A stretch of 64,000 nucleotides of DNA. Source: Cellulomonas sp. NS3 (lineage in GTDB: Bacteria > Actinomycetota > Actinomycetes > Actinomycetales > Cellulomonadaceae). Below are positions 57,290 through 64,000 of this stretch, one piece after another. The notes beneath the pieces were generated by a model that was given only the letters and a program-made list of their open reading frames with translations, made no database searches and was not told where the DNA came from. Positions within the stretch are counted from its first letter, which is position 1; every line of letters begins with the position of its first letter. The stretch is from contig NZ_CP103289.1 of assembly GCF_024757985.1 (NCBI RefSeq), forward strand, positions 1-64,000, written 5' to 3'. A program made the position numbers and the translations under genes.

Positions 57290-58245
57290 GCGCCGTCGGG
57301 AGCGCGCAGAACACGGCGCGCGCGGGCGGACCGGCGCTCGTCGGGCAGGCGGTGCGCGACGACCGCCCCCGGCGCAGCCTGAGCGTGGGACGCGGGGGAC
57401 CGTGGTTCGTCCTGCCGTTCGTGCTCGTCTACGCCGCGTTCCTGCTCTGGCCGCTCGTCTACGGGCTCGGCATGAGCTTCACCGACACGAGCCTCGTCAG
57501 CCCCGAGGCGGAGTTCGTCGGGCTCGACAACTACGCGCAGCTCGCGTCCGACCCGCTCGTGTGGCGCACGCTCGGCATCACGCTGCTGTTCACCGTGCTG
57601 AGCACCGTCCCGCTCGTCCTCGTCGCGCTCGTCATGGCGCTGCTGGTGCACACGGGCACCCGCGGTCAGTGGTTCTGGCGGTTCGCCTACTTCGCGCCGT
57701 TCCTGCTGCCGGTCTCGACGGTCGTGCTCATCTGGCAGTGGCTCTTCCAGGGCGACTTCGGGCTGCTCAACGCGGTGCTCGGCTGGGTCGGGCTCGGGCC
57801 GGTCGGGTGGACGACGAACCCCGACATGGCGCTGTGGTCGGTCGTGCTCGTGACCGTCTGGTGGACCGTGGGGTTCAACTTCCTGCTGTACCTCTCGGCG
57901 CTGCAGGCGATCCCGGCGACGGTCTACGAGGCCGCGTCGCTCGACGGCGCGGACGGCTGGCGGCGGCTGTTCTCGATCACGCTGCCGCTGCTCAAGGTCA
58001 CGACCGGCCTGGTGATCGTGCTGCAGGTCCTGGCGTCGCTCAAGCTCTTCGACCAGGCGTACATCCTCTACGGCGGCAGCGGCGGTCCCGCGGGCAACGC
58101 CTCGCCGATCCTCCAGTACGTGTACGACACCGGGTTCGTGAACTACCGGCTCGGCTACGCGTCGGCCATCTCCTACGCGTTCTTCCTGCTCATCATCGTG
58201 GTCGCGGTCCTCCAGGCACGCCTGACCTCGCGGAAGGAGTCCTGA
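57286..58245 (+). CDS. ABC sugar transporter permease (MalF-like)
   Basis: 319 residues from GTG 57286, overlapping the binding-protein stop. Six TM helices. The ATPase-coupling EAA loop reads EAASLDGADGWRRLFSITLP. The N-terminal ~45 residues are cytoplasmic and basic. It pairs with the next permease. No ATPase gene is in the operon, as is usual for CUT1 importers served by a shared MsiK-type ATPase encoded elsewhere. Confidence 0.94.
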   Translation: MSAVGSAQNTARAGGPALVGQAVRDDRPRRSLSVGRGGPWFVLPFVLVYAAFLLWPLVYGLGMSFTDTSLVSPEAEFVGLDNYAQLASDPLVWRTLGITLLFTVLSTVPLVLVALVMALLVHTGTRGQWFWRFAYFAPFLLPVSTVVLIWQWLFQGDFGLLNAVLGWVGLGPVGWTTNPDMALWSVVLVTVWWTVGFNFLLYLSALQAIPATVYEAASLDGADGWRRLFSITLPLLKVTTGLVIVLQVLASLKLFDQAYILYGGSGGPAGNASPILQYVYDTGFVNYRLGYASAISYAFFLLIIVVAVLQARLTSRKES

Positions 58246-59156
58246 TGGCCGCCGTGACGGACGCCCCGACGAACCCGGTCGGGCTGCGCCGCAGCCGCCG
58301 CCGGTCGCCCGACGCCGTGCCCGCGCTCCGCTCGCCCCTGTGGGTCCGGGCGGCGCTCGCCACCGCGCTGACGGTCGTCGCGCTGCTCTGGCTGGCCCCG
58401 CTCGCGTGGGCGCTCGTGACCTCGCTCAAGGAGGAGGGCGACACGACGGCGGTGCCGCTCGAGCTCGTGCCCGAGAACGGCTTCACGCTGCAGGCCTACC
58501 GCTCGATGCTGAGCAACGACAACCTCATCACCTGGTTCGTCAACAGCACCGTGGTCGCCGTCGTCGTCACCGTGCTCACCGTCGCGCTGTGCGCGTCGGC
58601 CGCCTACGGCTTCTCCCGGACGCGCTTCCGGGGCCGGAACGTGCTGTTCGCGCTCACGATCGCGGGCGTCATGGTGCCGCCGCAGATCCTCATCGTCCCG
58701 CTGTACCGCCAGATGCTGGCGTGGGGGATGGCCGACACGTACGCGGGCATCATCCTCCCGCAGCTCGTGGCCCCGGCGATGGTCTTCATCCTGAAGAAGT
58801 TCTTCGACGGCGTGCCGAACGAGCTCGAGGAGGCCGCGCGGGTCGACGGCGCCGGCTCGCTGCGGATCTTCCTGCAGATCGTCCTGCCGCTGTCCCGGTC
58901 GATCCTCGCGGCGGTCGCGATCTTCGTGTTCATCGGCGCGTGGAACAACTTCCTGTGGCCGTTCATCATCACGACCGACCCGTCGCTGCTGACGCTCCCG
59001 GTGGGCCTCGTGCAGGTGCAGAGCAGCTTCGGGGTCCGCTACGCGCAGGTCATGGCGTCGGCGATCCTCGCCGGCCTGCCGCTCGTCGTCGTCTTCATGC
59101 TCTTCCAGCGCCAGATCATCCGCGGCGTGGCGACCACCGGCCTCGGTGGCCAGTGA
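58245..59156 (+). CDS. ABC sugar transporter permease (MalG-like)
   Basis: 303 residues from the ATG at 58245, which shares its A with the preceding stop (TGATG) and has GGAAGGAG upstream. Six TM helices. The EAA loop is EEAARVDGAGSLRIFLQIVLP, less its end. The MalG-type periplasmic loop and a C-terminal IIRGVATTGLGGQ tail are present. It completes the membrane channel of the importer. Confidence 0.94.
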   Translation: MAAVTDAPTNPVGLRRSRRRSPDAVPALRSPLWVRAALATALTVVALLWLAPLAWALVTSLKEEGDTTAVPLELVPENGFTLQAYRSMLSNDNLITWFVNSTVVAVVVTVLTVALCASAAYGFSRTRFRGRNVLFALTIAGVMVPPQILIVPLYRQMLAWGMADTYAGIILPQLVAPAMVFILKKFFDGVPNELEEAARVDGAGSLRIFLQIVLPLSRSILAAVAIFVFIGAWNNFLWPFIITTDPSLLTLPVGLVQVQSSFGVRYAQVMASAILAGLPLVVVFMLFQRQIIRGVATTGLGGQ

Positions 59157-59197
59157 CCGCGTCCGCCCGTCCCGTCCCTCCCGAGGTCAGAACCCCC

Positions 59198-60214
59198 ATG
59201 AGCTTCCTGAACCCCGTCGTGCTCCAGCGCGCCGACCCGTGCGTGCTGCTGCACGACGGCACCTACTACTTCACCGCGTCGCACCCCCAGTACGACCGCG
59301 TCGTCCTGCGGCGCGCCGAGCACCTCGACGACCTGCAGGACGCCGAGGAGGTGACGATCTGGGAGCGGCACGCCGACGGGCCGATGTCGCACCTCATCTG
59401 GGCCCCGGAGCTCCACCGCGTCGACGGCCGGTGGTACGTCTACCTCGCCGCCGCGCCGCACGACCACGGCACGGCCGACGTCCCGGGCGCGGCGGAGACG
59501 TTCGACCACCGGATCTTCGTGCTCGAGAACGAGGCCGAGGACCCGTTCACGGGCGAGTGGGTCGAGCGCGGGCAGGTCGACACGGGCTGGGAGTCCTTCG
59601 CGCTCGACGCGACGAGCGTCGTGCTCGACGGCACCCAGTACCTCGTGTGGGCGCAGCAGGACGTCGCGATCCCCGGGCACTCGAACCTGTACGTCGCGCG
59701 CATGGCGGACCCGTGGACGCTCGCGACCCCGGCCGTCCTGCTCAGCCGCCCCGAGTTCGACTGGGAGGTGCGCGGCTTCTCCGTCAACGAGGGCCCGTCC
59801 GTGCTGGTGCACGGGGGCCGGGTCTACCTGACCTACTCGGGCGCCGCGACGGGCATCGACTACGCCATGGGGCTGCTCACCGCCCCGGCGGACGCCGACC
59901 TGCTCGACCCCGCGTCGTGGACCAAGAGCCCCGACCCGGTCTTCGTGAGCTCGCCCGAGAACGGCCAGTACGGCCCGGGCCACAACTCGTTCACGCAGAC
60001 GCCCGACGGCGACGTCGTGCTCGTCTACCACGCCCGGACCTACACCGAGATCACGGTCGACCCCCTGTTCGACCCGAACCGGCACGCCCGCGCGCAGGTC
60101 CTGCCGTTCGACGCGGACGGCAACCCGGTCTGGGGCGTCCCCGTCCCGGACACGCGGCCCACGCCGACGTCGATCGAGGTGCTCGGCCCGCGGGGGCTGC
60201 CGCTGCCGGCGTGA
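59198..60214 (+). CDS. Glycoside hydrolase family 43 (arabinanase/arabinofuranosidase type)
   Basis: 338 residues forming a five-bladed beta-propeller. The catalytic base aspartate lies near the N-terminus in RADPCVLLHDGTYYFTAS, less the end, the pKa-tuning aspartate in SFALDATSVVLDG and the acid glutamate in GFSVNEGPSVL, all in the positions expected for GH43. There is no signal peptide, so it works on imported oligosaccharides, probably as an exo-alpha-1,5-L-arabinofuranosidase or beta-xylosidase. The ATG at 59198 was preferred because GAGGT lies 10 bases upstream; GTG at 59153, overlapping the permease stop, would add 15 residues. It is the last gene of the operon. Confidence 0.88.
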   Translation: MSFLNPVVLQRADPCVLLHDGTYYFTASHPQYDRVVLRRAEHLDDLQDAEEVTIWERHADGPMSHLIWAPELHRVDGRWYVYLAAAPHDHGTADVPGAAETFDHRIFVLENEAEDPFTGEWVERGQVDTGWESFALDATSVVLDGTQYLVWAQQDVAIPGHSNLYVARMADPWTLATPAVLLSRPEFDWEVRGFSVNEGPSVLVHGGRVYLTYSGAATGIDYAMGLLTAPADADLLDPASWTKSPDPVFVSSPENGQYGPGHNSFTQTPDGDVVLVYHARTYTEITVDPLFDPNRHARAQVLPFDADGNPVWGVPVPDTRPTPTSIEVLGPRGLPLPA

Positions 60215-60316
60215 CGCCGGGCCACGGTCTGGCGCCGTCGCACCCCGCGCGCCACGATGGACTGCCGCCGACCGCACCCGAGAGGCCGGCGGGGAGGACC
60301 GCCCCGAGGAGTCGCG

Positions 60317-60994
60317 ATGGCGCGGACGGCCGACGTCGGCCGGGAGGCCACCACGGCGGACGCCGTGCGCGTGCGCCGCGCCGGACCGGCCGACCTGCCC
60401 GCGACCCGCTCCGTCCTCGCCCGGGCGCTCGCGCCGGACCCGCTCATGGACTGGATCTTCGCCGGCCACCCGCACCGGGAGGCCGCCGTCGCGGCGTTCC
60501 TGTGGGCGCCGATCGAGGCGTACGTCGTCGCGGGCACGGTCTGGCTCGCGACGGACGGCACACGGGCGGTCGGGGCGGCGGCGTGGTCCGTGCCCGCCGC
60601 CGCCGGGGCGACCGCGGCCGACGGCGGACCCGTCCTCCCCGGGGACGCGATGGGCGCCCTCCTGCTCCCGCCCGAGCACCTCGCGGTCGTGCGGGAGGGG
60701 TTCGCCGCGATGCACGGGCAGCTGCCCGACGAGCCGCACGCGCTGCTGCACCTCCTGGGCGTCGACGCGGACCGGCGCGGCGAGGGCATCGGCGTGGCGC
60801 TCGTCGCGTCCGCGCTCGCGGAGCTCCCCGGCGACCTCCCCGCGCACGTCAACACCACGGTCGACGCGAACGTCCGCTTCTACGAGGCGCGCGGGTTCGT
60901 GCACGCGGGTGCGGTGCGGCTGGGGGAGCGCGGCCCGACGATGCACGCGCTGCGCCGGCCCGCGGCCGGTCCCGCTGTCGGACCTCGGGTCTAG
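60317..60994 (+). CDS. GNAT family N-acetyltransferase
   Basis: 225 residues from the ATG at 60317, with CGAGGAG upstream; an earlier in-frame ATG at 60257 would only add Arg/Pro-rich sequence. The acetyl-CoA loop appears as LLGVDADRRGEGIGVALVA, with the R-x-G-x-G signature as RRGEGIG. VRFYEARGFVHAG is the family's C-terminal motif. The substrate is unknown. It lies 102 bp from the GH43 gene and is probably a separate unit. Confidence 0.87.
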   Translation: MARTADVGREATTADAVRVRRAGPADLPATRSVLARALAPDPLMDWIFAGHPHREAAVAAFLWAPIEAYVVAGTVWLATDGTRAVGAAAWSVPAAAGATAADGGPVLPGDAMGALLLPPEHLAVVREGFAAMHGQLPDEPHALLHLLGVDADRRGEGIGVALVASALAELPGDLPAHVNTTVDANVRFYEARGFVHAGAVRLGERGPTMHALRRPAAGPAVGPRV

Positions 60995-61003
60995 CGTCCG
61001 GGC

Positions 61004-61774
61004 ATGGACGACATCGAGAACCGGCGCGGCACCGCGCTCGAGAACATCGACCTGACCGGCGCGCGCTTCCTGCGCGTCGACCTCACCGGCTCGACGTTCC
61101 GCGCCGTCGGGCTGCACGGCGTGGTCATGCGGGACGTCGAGGTCTCGGGGACCTCGATCGACGGCGAGATCGAGAGCCTCGTCGTCAACGGGGTCGACGT
61201 GGTCCCGCTGGTCGAGGCCGAGCTGGACCGGCGCCACCCCGAGCGCGCGCTCTTGCGGGCCACCACGGCGGACGGCTTCCGCGCGGCGTGGGACGTGAAC
61301 GAGCGGCTGTGGGCCGAGACCGTCGCGCGGGCGCGCCTCCTGCCCGAGCAGCGGCTGCACGAGTCCGTCGGCGAGGAGTGGTCCTTCGTCCAGACGCTCC
61401 GCCACCTCGCGTTCGCGTCCCAGGCCTGGGTCGGGCGCGGGGTGCTCGGCGACCCGAGCCCGTGGCACCCGCTGTCGCTGCCGTGGGACGGGATGGAGCC
61501 ACGGGAGGGGGTGCCGCACGACCGGGACGCCCGCCCGGCGCTCGACGACGCGCTCGCGGTCCGCCTCGCAGCGATGGCTCTCGTGCGGCGGGCGCTGGAC
61601 AGGCTGACGGACGAGCAGCTCGACGTCCCGGGCCCGCCGCTCGTGGGCCCGGGATGGCCCGACGAGGGGAAGATGCTGACGCCGCGGAAGTGCCTGCGGG
61701 TCGTGCTGAACGAGGAGTGGTGGCACCGCCGGTACGCGGAGCGCGACCTCGCGGTGCTCGAGAGCCGCAGCTGA
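61004..61774 (+). CDS. DinB-like protein with N-terminal pentapeptide repeats
   Basis: 256 residues. The first ~65 are pentapeptide-like (LENIDLTGARFLRVDLTGST, then FRAVGLHGVVMRDVEVSGTS), with a leucine, phenylalanine or similar residue at every fifth position. The C-terminal ~170 residues fit the DinB_2 metalloenzyme-like four-helix bundle, with histidines in LRHLAFASQAWV and EEWWHRRYAERDL and an earlier WDVNERLW. DinB-type folds include thiol transferases and other metal-dependent enzymes. The function is unknown. It starts 9 bp after the GNAT stop, so the two are probably one transcript. Confidence 0.82.
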   Translation: MDDIENRRGTALENIDLTGARFLRVDLTGSTFRAVGLHGVVMRDVEVSGTSIDGEIESLVVNGVDVVPLVEAELDRRHPERALLRATTADGFRAAWDVNERLWAETVARARLLPEQRLHESVGEEWSFVQTLRHLAFASQAWVGRGVLGDPSPWHPLSLPWDGMEPREGVPHDRDARPALDDALAVRLAAMALVRRALDRLTDEQLDVPGPPLVGPGWPDEGKMLTPRKCLRVVLNEEWWHRRYAERDLAVLESRS

Positions 61775-61902
61775 CGGACCGTCGTCGGCGGACGGCGGCA
61801 CCAGCGGCCCCTCGGAGCACGCGAGGTAGGGGGCTGGCCCCCCGTCCGTCCGGTGGCCTGCCGGGTGTCTGCGCAGGTCAGCGGTCCCTACCGTCGTCGA
61901 CC

Positions 61903-63225
61903 ATGAGCCACCTCCCGACCGCGGACGCGCCGGTCGCACCACGATCCCTGCCCACCTCCGTCCCGGCGCCCGCGTCCGTCGCCCGGTCCGTCGCCCCCGA
62001 CCTCGCGCGCGGGATGCTCTTGCTGTTCATCGCCTCCGCGAACGTGTGGGGTTATCTGTGGTCCGACGCCGGCTGGCTCGACGCGGGGGGCCGCCCCGCC
62101 GGCGGCTCGTCGCTCGACCACCTCGTCGACGGGGTCGTCGCGTTCGTCGTGGACAGCCGGTCGAAGCCGATGTTCGCGATCCTCTACGGGTTCGGGCTCG
62201 CGACGATGGCGGCCCGGCTCGCCGCCCGCGGGGCCGACCGGAGGGCGACGCGTCGGGTGCTCGCGCGCCGCAGCGGTGCCCTGATCGCGCTCGGCCTGGC
62301 GCACGCGGCGCTCCTCTTCGCCGGCGACATCCTCGCCCCGTACGGCGCGACGGGGCTCGTGGCGCTCGCGTTCCTGCACCGGTCCCGGGCGACGCTCGTG
62401 CGGTGGTTCGTCGTCGCGTACGTCCTCTCGATGGCCGCCGGTGCGGTCGCGGTCCTCGGTGCTCTCGACGCGGGCTCGGGCGACGACCCGGGTGCCGCGG
62501 TCGCCGAGGACCCGGCGACCCTCGGCTACCTCGCGACCGTCGGCGAGCGTCTCCTCACCGTCGCGACCGCGACGTCGCTGTTCACGGTGTCGCTCATGTT
62601 CGTCCCGCACGTCGTCGTCGGCATCCTGCTGGCCCGCGCGGGCTGGCTCACGCGCCCGGCGGAGCACCGTCGCCGGCTCGGGCAGGTCGCGGTGGCCGCC
62701 GCGGTGGTCAACCTCGTCGGCGGGCTGCCGTACGCGCTCGCGGTCGCGCAGGTGTGGCGGCCCGGGGAGACGACGCTCGGCGTCGCGGAGCTCGTGCACC
62801 ACGTGGCGGGGGACGTGATGGGGCTCGGGTACGTGTGCCTGTTCGGCTGGCTCGCGGCGGTGTGGGGCGAGCGGGCGCGCGGCGGTGCGCTGGCGGCGGT
62901 GGCCGCGACCGGGGAGCGCTCGCTCACGGCGTACCTGCTGCAGTCGGTGATGTTCGCGCCGCTGCTCAGCGCGTGGGGGCTCGGGCTGGGCGGGCGGATC
63001 GGGACCGCGCAGGCAGCGGTCCTCGCGGTCGGGGTGTGGCTCGTCACCGTGGCCGTCGCGGCCGGCATGCACCGGGCCGGACGGCGTGGGCCGTTCGAGG
63101 TGCTGGTGCGGCGGCTCGCGTACGGGCGGGAGGCGGTCGTGGCCGCGGTGCCGCTCGCGGGCCGAGACGCCAGCGGGGCAGCAGCGCTCGTGCCGACCGG
63201 CGGAGGCTCGACCACGGCGCGGTGA
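61903..63225 (+). CDS. DUF418 family membrane protein
   Basis: 440 residues from the ATG at 61903. After a ~30-residue cytoplasmic N-terminus come about ten TM helices. The conserved opening of this family is DLARGMLLLFIASANVWGY, and SRSKPMFAILYGFGLA and GERSLTAYLLQSVMFAPL (near the C-terminus) are typical DUF418 motifs. Such proteins resemble acyltransferase-like heparan-N-acetyltransferase folds, but their function is unknown. It stands alone, with 128 bp upstream and no obvious operon partner. Confidence 0.88.
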   Translation: MSHLPTADAPVAPRSLPTSVPAPASVARSVAPDLARGMLLLFIASANVWGYLWSDAGWLDAGGRPAGGSSLDHLVDGVVAFVVDSRSKPMFAILYGFGLATMAARLAARGADRRATRRVLARRSGALIALGLAHAALLFAGDILAPYGATGLVALAFLHRSRATLVRWFVVAYVLSMAAGAVAVLGALDAGSGDDPGAAVAEDPATLGYLATVGERLLTVATATSLFTVSLMFVPHVVVGILLARAGWLTRPAEHRRRLGQVAVAAAVVNLVGGLPYALAVAQVWRPGETTLGVAELVHHVAGDVMGLGYVCLFGWLAAVWGERARGGALAAVAATGERSLTAYLLQSVMFAPLLSAWGLGLGGRIGTAQAAVLAVGVWLVTVAVAAGMHRAGRRGPFEVLVRRLAYGREAVVAAVPLAGRDASGAAALVPTGGGSTTAR

Positions 63226-63399
63226 GGCGGCCCGGCCCTCGCGGCGGATCCTCGCGGGGATCCGCCGCGAGCGCGGCGTCCGCGCAGGTCACCGCGCGTT
63301 CACCCGCTCGTCGCCCACCGCTCCCCTCGCGGTCGCACCCTCCACCTACGGTCCCTCCGTCCCGCCGGACCCGCCGGCACCCGTGGAGGAAGGACTCCC

Positions 63400-64000
63400 G
63401 TGAGCGACCCGCGCCCCCACGCGCCCCGCACCCGGTCCCGGCGGGCGACGGCGACCGTCGCCGCGGCGACGCTGCTGACCGCCGGGCTCGTGCCCGTCCT
63501 GCTGGCGCCCGCGTCGGCGAACCTCGTCGTCGAGCCCGTGCGCCATGCCGCTCCCGGCGCGGCGGTCACGCTGTCGCCGCTCGGCACGTACGAGACCGGC
63601 GTCTTCGACGCGTCGGCCGCCGAGATCGTCGTGTTCCACGCCGCCACGGAGCGCCTGTTCGTCGTCAACGCCGTGTCGGGCGAGGTCGACGTGCTCGACG
63701 CGTCGGACGTCACGAAGCCCACGAAGGCCGGCACGATCGCGGTCGCCGGCATCCAGGACGCGCTCGGCGGCACGATCCCCGCCGGTGCGTCGGTGAACTC
63801 CGTCGACGTGCGCGCGGACGGCCTGGTCGTGGTCGCCGTGCAGCACGCGACGAAGACCGAGCGCGGCTGGGTCGCGTTCCTCGACGCCACGACCCTCGGG
63901 GTGCTCGGCGCGGTGCGCGTGGGCGCGCAGCCCGACAAGGTGGCCGTCTCGCCCGACGGGGCGTGGGCCGTGACGGCCGACGAGGCCGAGCCCGCCGACG
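63400..64000 (+). CDS. Choice-of-anchor I family secreted protein, 3' end outside window
   Basis: Partial: 200 residues are visible from GTG 63400, which follows GGAGGAAGGA. The signal peptide is at about 1-40 (ATVAAATLLTAGLVPVLLAP, ending in ASA). The mature start is the characteristic VTLSPLGTYETGVFDASAAE, less the final residue, followed by FVVNAVSGEVDVLDASD and VRVGAQPDKVAVSPDGAWAV, the beta-propeller-like repeats of the choice-of-anchor I family. These proteins are extracellular, often large, and include esterase- or phytase-like members. The sorting signal that would show which anchor is used lies beyond the window. No stop occurs before 64000. Confidence 0.8.
   Translation, partial: MSDPRPHAPRTRSRRATATVAAATLLTAGLVPVLLAPASANLVVEPVRHAAPGAAVTLSPLGTYETGVFDASAAEIVVFHAATERLFVVNAVSGEVDVLDASDVTKPTKAGTIAVAGIQDALGGTIPAGASVNSVDVRADGLVVVAVQHATKTERGWVAFLDATTLGVLGAVRVGAQPDKVAVSPDGAWAVTADEAEPAD

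Overview
The window reads as the origin-proximal part of a chromosome from a very high-GC actinobacterium, most likely Cellulomonas or a close relative. The reasons are the dnaA-dnaN-gnd-recF-DUF721-gyrB-gyrA-DUF3566 order, the crgA / pknAB-pbpA-rodA-pstP-fhaBA cell-division and wall cluster typical of Actinobacteria, GTG/TTG starts, and two large modular family-9 cellulases with FnIII linkers and C-terminal CBM2 domains beside an arabinoside-utilisation operon. Base 1 is the dnaA start codon. No rRNA, CRISPR array or complete prophage is visible.

Layout. 1-12.6 kb: replication core with oriC between dnaA and dnaN. 12.6-13.0 kb: tRNA-Ile, a 39-residue DLW-39-type peptide, tRNA-Ala. 13-15.9 kb: a small insertion behind tRNA-Ala (zinc metallopeptidase, a degenerate copy of the tRNA-Ala 3' end, and a large protein with an LQRSAGN motif). 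16-19 kb: GH9-CBM3-FnIII-CBM2 cellulase. 19.5-25.1 kb: coiled-coil membrane protein, cyclophilin, rhomboid protease, crgA, DUF881, class E sortase, a small membrane protein, pabA/trpG. 25.3-34.3 kb: the minus-strand operon fhaA-fhaB-pstP-rodA-pbpA-pknA-pknB. 34.6-44 kb: accessory island behind tRNA-Leu(CAG). It carries an RHH protein, a tyrosine-recombinase-like protein, a DDE transposase, a lower-GC three-gene cassette (TIGR04255-like / HTH / unknown), two actinobacterial hypotheticals, three copies of a tRNA-Leu-flanking repeat and a second LQRSAGN protein. 44-51 kb: small proteins, a GlcG/HbpS-like protein, a VanY-like carboxypeptidase divergent from a VanR/VanS-like two-component system, a secreted repeat protein, a GNAT and a VanZ-like protein. 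51-60 kb: a second GH9 cellulase, a GH51 arabinofuranosidase, a CUT1 sugar ABC importer and a GH43 enzyme. 60-64 kb: GNAT, DinB-like, DUF418 and the start of a choice-of-anchor I protein.

How the genes work together. The first block initiates and sustains replication. The 19-34 kb block coordinates septation and peptidoglycan synthesis through Ser/Thr phosphorylation. The 51-60 kb block is a plant-polysaccharide module: secreted cellulases open the substrate, the ABC importer takes up oligosaccharides, and leaderless GH51 and GH43 enzymes finish them inside the cell. GH51 and the importer carry near-identical 16-bp palindromes behind identical TTGACA boxes, so one LacI-type regulator outside the window probably controls both. 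Both GH9 genes share a different motif, CTAATCGWTT.

The best leads for something undescribed are: two tRNA-linked proteins sharing an LQRSAGNxAV N-terminal motif; a translationally coupled recombinase-like/DDE transposase pair whose recombinase seems to lack its tyrosine; a three-gene cassette that could be a defence or toxin-antitoxin-type module; and two perfect DnaA boxes inside recF. All functional calls are by eye from sequence, with no database search.
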